Below, piece by piece: positions 7,705 through 16,011 of a stretch of DNA of 64,000 bases; positions within the stretch are counted from its first letter, which is position 1; each line of letters opens with the position of its first letter. The stretch is from Sodalis glossinidius str. 'morsitans' (GTDB lineage: Bacteria > Pseudomonadota > Gammaproteobacteria > Enterobacterales > Enterobacteriaceae). Where the stretch lies: NCBI RefSeq assembly GCF_000010085.1, contig NC_007713.1, forward strand, positions 1 through 64,000, in the 5' to 3' direction. Both the position numbers and the translations under genes were made by a program. Under the pieces are notes generated by a model, which saw nothing but the letters and a program-made list of their open reading frames with translations, was not told the DNA's origin and did not search any database.

Positions 7705-8637
7705 ATGGTAAATCATACAATTAATCAGAGAGTAAGCAACTTGAGAACGTTACGCCCACGTAAACATGAACTGAAGTTTTTTATTACTGATGAGGTAGAA
7801 TTTTCAAGTTTTAGGGATTAAATGGCAAGCATGGAGCATCCTTTCTTTGCTATGAAGGGAGGGGATACAAAGACTAGGAAATATAAAAATGGGAATATAA
7901 CCGTTACTGTAGAACCGACATCATCAGGTATGGCAACAATCTTTGATAAGGACGTTTGGATTTATAGTATATCCAAGCTACAAGAAGCTATGAATAATAA
8001 TGAAGAGATAAGCATAACCATTTGTTTTACACCTTATGATTTTTTAGTAACCACGAATAGAGAAATAGGTGGTAGAACATATAATGAATTAGAAAAGTCT
8101 TTAAAAAGATTGGCTAGTACAAGAATAACAACTAATATTATATATTCTGATAAAAAATAGGAATCAATAGGATTTGGACTTATCGATAGTTGGCGAATTT
8201 TTGACGAAAAGAAAGGTAATATTGGCATGGTTGAAATAACTTTACCTGACTGGCTCTATCAGGATTTACATAAAAAAATACTAAAAATCAGTCCCGACTA
8301 CTTCCGTATCAGAAAAGCAATAGACAGGCGACTTTATGAAATAGCCCATAAGCATTGTGGTAATCAGGGAGAGTTTACGATTTCTCTTGAAAAACTGCAC
8401 TTAAAAATGGGAAGCACTGCATTGTTAAAAACATTCAAGCATAACATTAAGCAACTGGCTAAAGCGAACGACTTACCCGATTACAGTATTCGTTACGATG
8501 CTAAAGCTGATATGGTGACTTTTAATAATCGCAATCTGACGCCGGAGCAGGAAGAGAAAGAGCAGCAACGGGAAAAAGGTAAGCGGGAAATTTATAAGTT
8601 AAAAAATTTACTGGCATCCAAGCAAGGTGGAAAATGA
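7705..8637 (+). pseudogene. repA: iteron-type replication initiator RepA with two in-frame stops
   Basis: One continuous frame from ATG 7705 to TGA 8637 encodes a RepA of the IncW/IncP-9-like family: MEHPFFAMKGGDTKTRKY, ATIFDKDVWIYSISKLQEAM, YDFLVTTNREIGGRTYNELE, then LPDWLYQDLHKKILKISPDY, FRIRKAIDRRLYEIAHKHCG and KAND-LPDYSIRYD. It is interrupted by TAA at 7819-7821 and TAG at 8158-8160. Translation could restart at ATG 7822 and 8227, giving two fragments (112 and 136 residues) that split the winged-helix domains. Unless the stops are read through or the pieces complement, this origin has no working initiator. Confidence 0.85.
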
Positions 8638-9082
8638 AAAATAATATTTATCAGTTTCCACAGGGTGCAGAACGTCAGGTGGTAAAAAAATCCATCAATA
8701 CGGTAAAGCGTAAGAGAAAATTAGGTAAGGTGAGGCGAACTATCATGACCGGCATTCGCTGGTTGTGGTTTGCTTTACGGATCACTCTTGCGAATATGCT
8801 GCATATCGCCACAGTCACATTCTTTGCCTTTTTACATGCGTTTAAGGGATTTATTTTTGTGATTATCGGATTGGGTTGCATTATCATCTTAATAATAATT
8901 TTACGGCACCAGATAATTATACCATTCCCTTTTTTGTGGCGCTTTGGGTGATGGCTTATGCGGGTGAGGAGATAACGTCAATGCTTCATTACGCGATGCC
9001 TTTTCATCGACTCCTTGCGGTTTTGGTCAGAGAAGAAGAGAATAGCGACTCTCACTATCAAGGTGCCACTAACGATGAGTAA
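8634..9082 (+). pseudogene. small membrane protein, frameshifted
   Basis: The ATG overlaps the repA stop (ATGA). The first frame gives MKNNIYQFPQGAERQVVKKS, a basic stretch, then two hydrophobic helices. It runs into nonsense near 8890, while a second frame beginning around 8880 continues with YTIPFFVALWVMAYAGEEIT and a soluble tail to 9082. A one-base change in the T/A-rich run near 8885-8900 would join them. An N-terminal YQFP-type motif and membrane helices occur in small plasmid proteins of the KleE type, but I cannot assign a family firmly. Confidence 0.45.
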
Positions 9083-9665
9083 ACCCGTAAAAGTAACCGC
9101 TGCGATTGTTTTATTCCTTCTGACCTTCACATCTCCGCTTTCAGCCAGTACCATCATTCAGGATATGGAAGTCGGTTTTTCACCGGGGAGGACGGCACAG
9201 CAGATAGTCATGACGGCAATTGAAGAGGCGGAAACGTCGATTGATATTGCCGCCTATTCGTTTACCAGTAAGCCGATTACCTTAGCCCTCGTTGACGCAC
9301 AAAATCGAGGTGTTAATGTTCGTGTCGTTGCCGACAAGAAATCGAACGGAGGAAAGTATACCGCCGTGACCTATTTGGCTAATCACCGCGTACCGGTAAG
9401 ACTCAATGACAAGTATGCGATTATGCACAACAAATTTATGATTGTTGATGGTCGTTCAGTTGAAACGGGGTCGTTTAACTACACACAGAGTGCTGCATCC
9501 CGTAACGCGGAGAATGTGATTTACCTACGTAACCGGCCAGATATTGCCGAAAAATATACACGAGAATTTAACCGACTATGGAGCGAAGCAGCGGACACCA
9601 AAGCCACATATCAACACACGATGCAGGATAGGCGTAGCGGGATTCTTGGGGGTAAAAATGGCTAA
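9075..9665 (+). CDS. nuc: phospholipase D-like endonuclease Nuc
   Basis: 196 residues from ATG 9075 (overlapping the preceding stop). A signal peptide is evident (KVTAAIVLFLLTFTSPLSAS), so the enzyme is periplasmic. Two halves of the Nuc fold are visible: EAETSIDIAAYSFTSKPI and the single HKD motif HNKFMIVDGRSVETGSFNYT (His, Lys, Asp spacing H-x-K-x4-D). The length and motif match Nuc of plasmid pKM101, a dimeric non-specific nuclease. In pKM101 nuc also lies beside the mobilisation genes. Its 3' end runs into the second oriT-like copy, which would supply its last few codons. Intact. Confidence 0.85.
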   Translation: MSKPVKVTAAIVLFLLTFTSPLSASTIIQDMEVGFSPGRTAQQIVMTAIEEAETSIDIAAYSFTSKPITLALVDAQNRGVNVRVVADKKSNGGKYTAVTYLANHRVPVRLNDKYAIMHNKFMIVDGRSVETGSFNYTQSAASRNAENVIYLRNRPDIAEKYTREFNRLWSEAADTKATYQHTMQDRRSGILGGKNG

Positions 9666-9770
9666 ATATCAAAAATACATCAATTTTACAACAAAAAGAT
9701 GAATGATACGTCTTTAATACGCTATTATTACACCAAAAATACACCTATTTTAAAAGGCTGATATGAAGCG
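9610..9770 (-). repeat. second, inverted oriT-like copy
   Basis: Read on the minus strand, this block repeats 4515-4745: a CTTCATATCAGCC start, TATTTTTG-TGTAA repeats, TTTAGCCATTTT-ACCCCCAAGAA, then CGCTACGCC-TATCCTGCATCGTGTG. It keeps the nic-type TATCCTG/C and its flank but lacks about 44 bases holding the left arm and loop of the hairpin. The two copies lie about 5 kb apart in inverted orientation, with the stb side of one and the mobC side of the other sharing the same upstream repeats. Confidence 0.75.
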
Positions 9771-10301
9771 ATGAAAATGCTAAGATTCAGAGTAACCGAT
9801 GAGCAATATCAAGAATTAAAAACGATAAGCAGCGAAAAAGGATGTCGTAGTGCTAACGCGTTTTTAAAAGACATTGCTTTAGCTATCCTATCAAAGGATA
9901 AAAAAATCGATAGCAATAAAAATGATTTGGATAGAGATTACTTATCAGTCAATATGCGTTTTAATGTTGATGAAGTAACGTATGATAAAATCAGTGAGAG
10001 AGCGAAAAAACACGGCTGGACATTATCAAAAGAAATCTAATTTCGCCTCAATCAGACGTTAAGCCGTGAACCGGTTATGCTTGAAAATGAAATCAGAGAA
10101 TTACGTAAAACACGTAATAAAATTGTGCGCATTGGTCAGAATATTTACTATCTAATAGCACAAAGGCAACTATTGCCGGTTAACGATAAAAACATGTGGG
10201 CGGATATCAAAAAATTAAGCGCCTTGATTGAAGATGTTAAACGAAAGATTAACTATTTAGCTGATGCCCGCGAAAATATTTTGCAAGTCAAACGGGGGTG
10301 A
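9771..10301 (+). pseudogene. mobC: MobC-like relaxosome protein with an in-frame stop
   Basis: The N-terminal part (KMLRFRVTDEQYQELKTISS) fits a ribbon-helix-helix DNA-binding start; the C-terminal part has the MobC-family signature LRKTRNKIVRIGQNIYYLIA. An ochre codon at 10038-10040 splits a single frame into 89 and 74 residues, with 12 sense codons between the stop and the next ATG. MobC proteins bind oriT and help the relaxase melt DNA at nic. The gene follows the oriT-like copy and its stop overlaps the relaxase start (TGATG). Confidence 0.75.
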
Positions 10302-11464
10302 TGATGGGCGTTAAGGTTAAAAAAGAAGATCGGATTAGACGAGTTTCTGAACAACGGCGTGAAAAAATCAGACGGTTTCCAGAAGCCCATAAAGTCCGTC
10401 ATGGCGGTAAGAATTATGCAAAAGGTGTCAGAGATCGGGCTTTTAAAAATGGGAACAGTTGTGAGGTTTTGGTGCGTATCACCGGAAGCGGTCGCACGCC
10501 ACGCGGGGTTAAAAACGAAATTAACTATATTGCGCGTGAAGGGGAGTTGACGCTGCGTGATAGTGATGGAAAAGAGTATTTTATTAAAGAAAGAGAAGAG
10601 CGTAAGCAATCCTATTCGTTTATGACAGATAGGGAAGATAAACAGATACACAAAGATGAAAGTGCGCCAAAGCTGGTTCACAATATGGTTTTTTCTTCTC
10701 CGAATGTTGTCAGTGTCAGTGAAGCCGATGCGTTTAAGGCGGTGGAAACCACGTTAAAATAAAAATACCCGGACAATCGTTTTATCATGGCTTATCACAA
10801 AGATACCTATAGCCATCATGTCCACGTATTGTTACGCATACCGGATAATTATGGCAAACGAATCAACATAAGAAAACAGGATTTACGTGAGTTGCGGGAA
10901 AAGTTCGCCGGGCCATTGCAAAAAATGGGATACAGCGTGACCTGTACACATAAGTATCAGTTTGGCCTTAAGAGTGAATTGAAGCGAGAACATGACCGGC
11001 AACGTGGTTTATATGAGGTGGTAAAATTTGGTCGTGCTAGCTATCGATTTAATCCTAAAAATGGTAACCAAAACTATATCACGTTACGCACGTTAAAAAA
11101 TAAAAAAGAAGTGACCTATTAGGGTGTGAATCTGGAGGAGGAAATTGAGCGTGAACAGATTAAGCACGGCAGTGTGATCAGCTTTAAAAAAGAGGAGGCC
11201 ACGGCGGTTAAAGTGCCAAAACTGGATCGTCAGGGAAAACAGGTTGGCTGGACGGAGACCCATAGAAACAACTGGCGCATTGAAAATCAGGGGCTGATGG
11301 GGATAAAAACAAAACCGTTTCCAAAAGAAATCAAGCTCGACTCACCAGAGCAGTTAATGAAACATAAGCGTAGCATGGTGGTATTTAAGCAGTCAAAGGC
11401 AGCGATGTTAGCCCTGAAAGAACAGCTTAAGAAGGGGATAAAAATTGGCAGCATCAAATTTTGA
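10301..11464 (+). pseudogene. mobA: MOBP-type relaxase with two in-frame stops
   Basis: A single frame of about 387 codons broken by TAA at 10760-10762 and TAG at 11120-11122. Relaxase features: the metal-binding motif AYHKDTYSHHVHVLLRI (three-His motif III), an N-terminal region with VRITGSGRTPRGVKNEINYI, and a Lys-rich tail. The catalytic Tyr lies in the N-terminal part by analogy with MOBP enzymes. Each fragment alone lacks either the Tyr region or the His triad, so oriT could not be nicked from this gene product unless stops are suppressed. Starts by overlap with mobC. Confidence 0.8.
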
Positions 11465-11509
11465 TGTGAGAGGATGGCGAGGCTTATCCTTCACGAGTAT
11501 ACTGCATTG

Positions 11510-12455
11510 ATGAAAAAGACACTTTCCCATCACGACGCATTGTTTAAGAAATTCCTTGGTGATATCACGATTGCAAGGAATTTTCTGCAAATTCATTTAC
11601 CAGAAAAACTTCGCCAATTGTATGATTTTAGTACGCTGGCGATGGAGTCCGGCAGCTTTATTGAGCCAGACCTGCGTAGCCAGTGCTCAGATATGCTCTA
11701 TTCGATGAAGACCATCGCTGGTCATGATAGTTACGTCTATTGCGTCATCGAACATCAGAGCAGACCTGAAAAACTGATGGCATTCAGATTTTTAAGGTAT
11801 GTGGTTGCCGCCATGCAACGGCATCTTGAGCAGGGCAATGATACCTTACCCGTGTGATACCACTGCTGTTTTATCAAAGTAACACTTCGCCGTATCCCTA
11901 CAGTACCCATTGTCTGGATTGTTTTGTTGATCCGGAACTGGCAAAGTCTGTCTATATGCAGGCGTTTCCTCTGGTTGACGTGACGGCTATCCCTGACGAG
12001 GAGATTGTCACGCATCAGCACGTCGCCCTAATGGAGCTAGTGATGAAGCATATCCGCACCCGCGATATGCTAGAATTAAGTCAGGATATAGCAGGTTTAC
12101 TTAATCAGTGGGTATTGCAGCCTGAGCTATTTAGAGGATTAATCTGTTATATTGTAGAACGAGGAAATACTTCTAATGCAAAGCAATTTTGCATCAGATT
12201 GCGGAGAAAGCAACTGATTATCGGGAGGTGGTTATGACCATTGCAGAGCAGCTACGGCAAGAGGGCGAGAAGCAAGGTATAGAAAAAGGTATCTTGAAAG
12301 GGCGTGAAGAAGGTATTCAGCTTGGCGAACAAAAAGGCCGCCATGAAGCGAAAATCGACATGGCAAGACAGTTCCTTGCCAACGGCGTTGATCGGGCGAT
12401 TGTCAAAATGTCAACGGGGCTATCTGACGCTGAGATTAATGCGCTGATGGATTAA
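11510..12455 (+). pseudogene. Rpn/YhgA-like PD-(D/E)XK nuclease, frameshifted
   Basis: Reassembled over three frames this is a Rpn-family (recombination-promoting nuclease, formerly transposase_31) protein: HHDALFKKFLGDITIARNFL at the start, ESGSFIEPDLRSQCSDMLYS with the nuclease Asp, YVYCVIEHQSRPEKLMAFR with the E-x-Q core, and a C-terminal helix IDMARQFLANGVDRAIVKMS. Frameshifts lie near 11850 and 12180. A full-length paralogue is present at 53722-54648. These proteins are not classic transposases; E. coli RpnA increases RecA-independent recombination. It abuts a DNA glycosylase gene on the same strand. Confidence 0.8.
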
Positions 12456-12458
12456 TTG

Positions 12459-12971
12459 ATGTTAAGTAATACTATTTTATCACGTTCATTTTATAAACGT
12501 GATACGCTTTGTGTGGCAAAGGATTTGCTGGGAAAAGTTTTAAAGTTTGCTGACTATTACGGGGTTATCAACGAAGTTGAAGCCTATATAGGGCAGGATG
12601 ATCCGGCCTGTCATGCCGCGAGAGGCTACACGCCACGAACAGCGGCCATGTTTGGTGCTGCCGGGTTTTCCTATGTTTATCTTATTTACGGTATGTATCA
12701 TTGCCTGAATATTGTGACCGAACGTGAAGGATTTCCGGCGGCGGTTTTAATTCGAGGAATTGATTTATACAAACCCACAGTTCTTTCTTTAAATGGGCCA
12801 GGTAAACTCTGCAAAAAATTAAATATCACAAAAAATAATAACAAAATTGATTTAACACAATCGCATGGTTTTTGTGTTTACAATACCACGGCTAGACCAG
12901 AATATATGGCCACACCAAGAATAGGCATAAAAGTTGGCACTGACAAATTATGGCGTTTTAAGTCAATGTAA
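12459..12971 (+). CDS. mpg: alkyladenine (3-methyladenine) DNA glycosylase, AAG family
   Basis: 170 residues. Family motifs in order: SRSFYKRDTLCVAKDLLGK, INEVEAYIGQDDPACHA (catalytic Glu in EVEAY), RGYTPRTAAMFGAAGFSYVY, LIYGMYHCLNIVTEREGFPA, VLIRGI, LNGPGKLCKKLNI. The length and all core motifs are present, so it should remove alkylated or deaminated purines from DNA. It is unusual cargo for a plasmid. It follows the broken Rpn gene by 3 bases and looks intact, while flanking genes are decayed. The ATG at 12459 is preferred over a TTG three bases earlier. Confidence 0.85.
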   Translation: MLSNTILSRSFYKRDTLCVAKDLLGKVLKFADYYGVINEVEAYIGQDDPACHAARGYTPRTAAMFGAAGFSYVYLIYGMYHCLNIVTEREGFPAAVLIRGIDLYKPTVLSLNGPGKLCKKLNITKNNNKIDLTQSHGFCVYNTTARPEYMATPRIGIKVGTDKLWRFKSM

Positions 12972-13099
12972 ACACTGTTAAGGACTATAATCAAAATACA
13001 CCAACCTCTATTAAGATATCCTTGCTGCTTTCCTTGGCGACATAGACACCATTTGCGTCTTTTTTATGTCGTAAAATGCTGAGTGAGACCTGTAAAACA

Positions 13100-13205
13100 A
13101 TGGTGGCTCAGGCGGGGCACCCGTAAGGGTGGCCGGTATCCAAGGAAGCCGGTTTCTCACTCCTGTCTGGGCTACCACCTCTAGTGTGAGAACTTTGGTG
13201 GTAGC
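13100..13205 (+). ncRNA. C4-antisense-RNA-like leader
   Basis: The sequence folds on paper into an outer stem (GGTGGCTCAGGCGGGG near 13102 against ACTCCTGTCTGGGCTACCACC ending 13179) that encloses two hairpins: CACCC-gtaa-GGGTG and CCGG-tatccaaggaag-CCGG. Downstream, GGTGGTAG at 13197-13204 is the exact complement of CTACCACC at 13172-13179. This three-way junction with a nearby complementary target ahead of a short ORF is how the phage P1 c4 RNA controls icd-ant. The assignment rests on architecture and remembered consensus, not on a covariance search. Confidence 0.5.
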
Positions 13206-13235
13206 AAGTCCAGTTATTCCTTGGAGGTCGCTATC

Positions 13236-13322
13236 ATGGCTACTACCCCCCTTAAAACTCGCCCTAAAAATTTGACGCCGCGCCAACGTGCATCCCTTCT
13301 GAAAATAGGGGGGATCGCATGA
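13236..13322 (+). CDS. 28-residue leader peptide coupled to the luxR gene
   Basis: ATG 13236 follows a good Shine-Dalgarno (TTGGAGGTC). The peptide MATTPLKTRPKNLTPRQRAS ends in a TGA that overlaps the ATG of the LuxR gene as ATGA, so translational coupling is likely. Lying between the C4-like RNA and the regulator, it takes the place that icd has in phage P1. No function of the peptide itself is implied. Confidence 0.55.
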   Translation: MATTPLKTRPKNLTPRQRASLLKIGGIA

Positions 13323-13930
13323 ACATCCCCATCAAGCAATTTTGCCAAAGTCTCACGATCCCCTGTGGTTTTACTGATGCGCAATCTCAGGATTATACTA
13401 ATGCCGCGATGACCGATATTCTGGGGATGACGGTAGAATCTTCTCAGGTGCTGGATGTTTTTCATACGCACGAGAATCATAAGAAATTGCCGTTATCGCT
13501 GCTGAGTACGTTACCCGGTGGTTACAAAGAACCTCCCCAACCGTGGCGGTTTGATTTTTTTCCGCGCTTCGATGAGAAAGATGTTTACGAAGGGGCATTT
13601 TTTTATGCTCAACCCTTTTTGTTTTTATCGCTGCTTGAGTATATCGAAGGTGAGTTACCTTATCCGGTTGTATTATCTCAACCTAACGATATGTTTACGG
13701 ATAGAGAATGGGATGTGTTGTTCCTTTCTTTACAAAGATTAAGCTGCAAGGAGATTGCCAAGTGGCTAGATATTGCAGTTAAAACAGCAGAAGTACATTT
13801 AAGTAATACCTATAACAAAGATGATGTACATCACGCAAATCAGCTTAGGCTATTTTGCCGAGAAAAAGGAATAAATCGTTATCTTCCTCCTAAATTTCTG
13901 CCTTCTGGTAGTCACCTAATTAGCGTTTAA
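13319..13930 (+). CDS. LuxR-type regulator with a divergent sensor domain
   Basis: 203 residues. The C-terminal 70 (MFTDREWDVLFLSLQRLSCK, EIAKWLDIAVKTAEVHLSN) form a LuxR/GerE helix-turn-helix. The N-terminal 125 lack an acyl-homoserine-lactone pocket signature and resemble the PAS-like sensor halves of the other LuxR-type genes in this window (44439-45167, 50849-51504, 55243-56137). The recognition helix is followed by NTYNKDDVHHANQLRLFCRE, a conserved tail in this subgroup. Expression probably depends on the coupled leader peptide and the C4-like RNA. Targets are unknown. Confidence 0.75.
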   Translation: MNIPIKQFCQSLTIPCGFTDAQSQDYTNAAMTDILGMTVESSQVLDVFHTHENHKKLPLSLLSTLPGGYKEPPQPWRFDFFPRFDEKDVYEGAFFYAQPFLFLSLLEYIEGELPYPVVLSQPNDMFTDREWDVLFLSLQRLSCKEIAKWLDIAVKTAEVHLSNTYNKDDVHHANQLRLFCREKGINRYLPPKFLPSGSHLISV

Positions 13931-13987
13931 GTTTCATCGTCAAAACAATGTGCTTTGATGGTTACGCTAAAATTAATAGGGGGAATA

Positions 13988-14254
13988 ATGAAGTATTTTC
14001 GGATTGAAGACTTTACATCTTACTCAACTCTTTTTCCAAAACTCTCTAGAAGAGAAATAGAAATTTTATCACTTTTTAGGGTTAGCTTAACGAGGAGTGA
14101 AATAGCTTTAAAACTGAATGTTAGTGTAAGAACGATAGATACGCATTTAAATAGCGCAATGCATAAGTACGAACTTAACTCCTCATCTAAATTAAAGTCA
14201 TTATTTAATTTTATTATTCAAGATACTTTTATTAATTTAATCGCCTCTACGTAA
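13988..14254 (+). CDS. single-domain LuxR-type HTH protein
   Basis: 88 residues from ATG 13988 (GGGGGAATA upstream). PKLSRREIEILSLFRVSLTR and SEIALKLNVSVRTIDTHLNS are a typical LuxR recognition unit, but the protein has only about 25 residues ahead of it and no sensor. It could act as a stand-alone regulator or antagonise the neighbouring LuxR protein. It lies 58 bases after that gene on the same strand and is followed by a hairpin. Confidence 0.65.
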   Translation: MKYFRIEDFTSYSTLFPKLSRREIEILSLFRVSLTRSEIALKLNVSVRTIDTHLNSAMHKYELNSSSKLKSLFNFIIQDTFINLIAST

Positions 14255-14266
14255 CTTTAATGAAAA

Positions 14267-14304
14267 AACACTCTGCAATTTAGTCAAAAATTTTGTGGAG
14301 TGTT
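14267..14304 (+). terminator. hairpin after the small luxR gene
   Basis: AACACTCTGCAA (14267-14278) and TTGTGGAGTGTT (14293-14304) pair over most of their length with a 14-base loop, and are followed by ACTTTATA. It sits 13 bases past the stop codon, so it is a plausible terminator, though the T-tract is short. Confidence 0.5.
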
Positions 14305-14439
14305 ACTTTATATGTTGTTTGATTTTATCTCATTGATAAATATGCTTTTTATTTTTGTAATACATTGTTTTTATTTTTCATTGAAAAATAGTGGTTCCCT
14401 CTATTTTAGCCCCTTGCTTTTTAAGTCATCATTTTCCCT

Positions 14440-14645
14440 CGCCCACGTTTTCCGGGCGACCTGATTCTGAAAACATCCAGTGTTGGTAGAGGTGCCTGTT
14501 ATCTGAATAGTTGCGCCTACTCTTTAACAAATCAGTATCGGCGATCCGCAGTATGGCGGAAAACGATGTAGTCATGCTGCATGGTTCGTTATTTCTCCGC
14601 TAAAAAATTAGCGATGGAATAACGTATTGATCGCCGGTAGCCTTG
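14440..14645 (+). promoter_or_regulatory. untranslated leader ahead of the P-type transfer operon
   Basis: About 240 bases with no gene but with structure. CTCTTTAACAAATCAG at about 14520 matches the boxA antitermination element of enterobacterial rRNA leaders. GTTATTTCTCCGCTAA and TTAGCGATGGAATAAC (14588-14625) form a hairpin. GCCGGTAGCCT at 14633-14643 differs by one base from the ops element that recruits RfaH. IncX-type transfer operons are controlled by the NusG/RfaH-like ActX, so processive antitermination is a reasonable idea. No NusG-like gene is visible in the window. Confidence 0.35.
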
Positions 14646-14878
14646 ATTTTTACGCTCAAGGAGGAGCTTATAATGCTTTCTGGATGGACGTATGCCGACA
14701 CAGGTGTACACAAATTAACGACGATACACTATTCGATTTTCTTTATACGTTAAAAAAAGGATTAGACATAACGAATAACAAAGAAGACTCCAGCTTTACC
14801 AATTGTTGCTTACCCAATATTTACCTCTATGCGGTGAAGCACCGATGCTGCTCGCCATCTTTATCAAGGAAAAAGATA

Positions 14879-15109
14879 ATGTTTAAACAACTTTCTCGCC
14901 CGGGGAAGAATATTTACGTGGGCGCGGTACTACGTGACCGTCTCGATAAAATTGTGCTCGATATCGGTCATTATATTGGTCGTCCCGTGACTATCTCTGA
15001 ATTTATTCACTATGTGGTTGAAAGACATGGCGATGAAGCAAAGGATAACTTAAAGCGCATTTTAGGCACCGAGGAGGAAAGAACACTGCCTGATAAAAAG
15101 AGGAGGTAA
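14879..15109 (+). CDS. putative ribbon-helix-helix-like transfer operon protein
   Basis: 76 residues from ATG 14879 (AGGAAAAAGATA upstream): YVGAVLRDRLDKIVLDIGHY then GRPVTISEFIHYVVERHG, a strand-helix-helix pattern like small plasmid DNA-binding proteins that precede virB1. The same frame stays open upstream to about 14627, but that part contains Cys/His-rich text with no family look, so I take the internal ATG. It lies 4 bases before virB1. Function is inferred from position only. Confidence 0.4.
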   Translation: MFKQLSRPGKNIYVGAVLRDRLDKIVLDIGHYIGRPVTISEFIHYVVERHGDEAKDNLKRILGTEEERTLPDKKRR

Positions 15110-15113
15110 ATTC

Positions 15114-15703
15114 ATGTTATCCACCACGGCTTTTCTAGCTTTAGCCATGCAGTGAGCGCCTTCTGTCCATCCTGATACAGCCTTGGCGGTTGCCAGAGTG
15201 GAATCCGGTTTAAATCCTTATGCCATCGGCATTGTAGGCGTAAAAAAGGGCTGTTTCCTGAGAGCAAAAATCAGGCGCTTACCCATGTTAACCAATTAAA
15301 AAAAGGAAAACGTTACTCGCTGGGCTTGATGAAAATCACCAGTACCAATTTTAAAACCTACCATGTTAATGATGAACAACTCTTCGATCTCTGCACCAAT
15401 TTTACCATTTTTGAAAAAATCATGACCGATTACTATCAGCGAGGCGGCACTTTGAAAAGAGCGCTCAGTTGCTATTACGCCGGTAATTTTTCAACTGGGT
15501 TGAAAAAAGAAGGGATGTTTAATAACACCAGTTATATTCAAAGAATAGGTTATAAAAAAACGCCACAATACGTTGTTCCTAGCGTTAAGCAGGATATCAC
15601 CGACAATCTCGGGACATTAACCGCAGCGGCTCCATCGCTGTCCAAACGAAATATTACCTGTTACCCACGTCATTTGCTGCGTGGTGACATTGCTGCTGAT
15701 TAA
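15114..15703 (+). pseudogene. virB1: VirB1-type lytic transglycosylase, broken
   Basis: The product starts MLSTTAFLALAMQ, then meets TGA in place of an expected sense codon, and continues APSVHPDTALAVARVESGLN (the Glu in RVESG is the catalytic residue of soluble lytic transglycosylases) and PYAIGIV. A frameshift near 15240 precedes SLGLMKITSTNFKTYHV and LKRALSCYYAGNFSTG, the remaining goose-lysozyme-fold motifs. VirB1 opens peptidoglycan for assembly of the secretion channel. First structural gene of the P-type operon. Confidence 0.8.
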
Positions 15704-15723
15704 AAACCAAGTAGAGGATAATT

Positions 15724-15997
15724 ATGTTATCAGTATTGAAAAATAAATACGCCAGTCTGATGGCCGCCTTGTTGTTTTCTTTGTCCGCTGAGGCTAACGG
15801 ACTGGTGAAAAAAAAACGTTGCTGCAAAAGTGTTTGATGAAGCGCATTCTCTTGTCGGGATTGTGGTGGCGCTAGCCGCCTTAATTATCGGTTTTCGGGT
15901 GATGTTTCGGGGTGAAACTATCCGCGATTGCTGGGGGATCATTCTAGGGGCTTCGCTGATTGCGTCAGCCGCGGAAATCGGGAAATGGCTTGCCTGA
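15724..15997 (+). pseudogene. virB2: VirB2 major pilin, frameshift in an A9 run
   Basis: A signal peptide (LKNKYASLMAALLFSLSAEA) is followed by GLVKK, then a run of nine A residues shifts the frame. Removing one A restores NVAAKVFDEAHSLVGIVVAL and IIGFRVMFRGETIRDCWGII, the two hydrophobic helices of a VirB2 pilin, ending at TGA 15995. Total length about 90 residues is normal. Because the lesion is a single base in a homopolymer, slippage by RNA polymerase could still give some functional pilin. Confidence 0.8.
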
Positions 15998-16011
15998 TAT
16001 AAGGAGGCGAA

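Noticed and set aside
14627..14878. N-terminal extension of the 160-residue ORF before virB1
   Set aside because: The extra 84 residues are Cys/His rich without a family look and overlap the regulatory leader; the ATG at 14879 is more likely.
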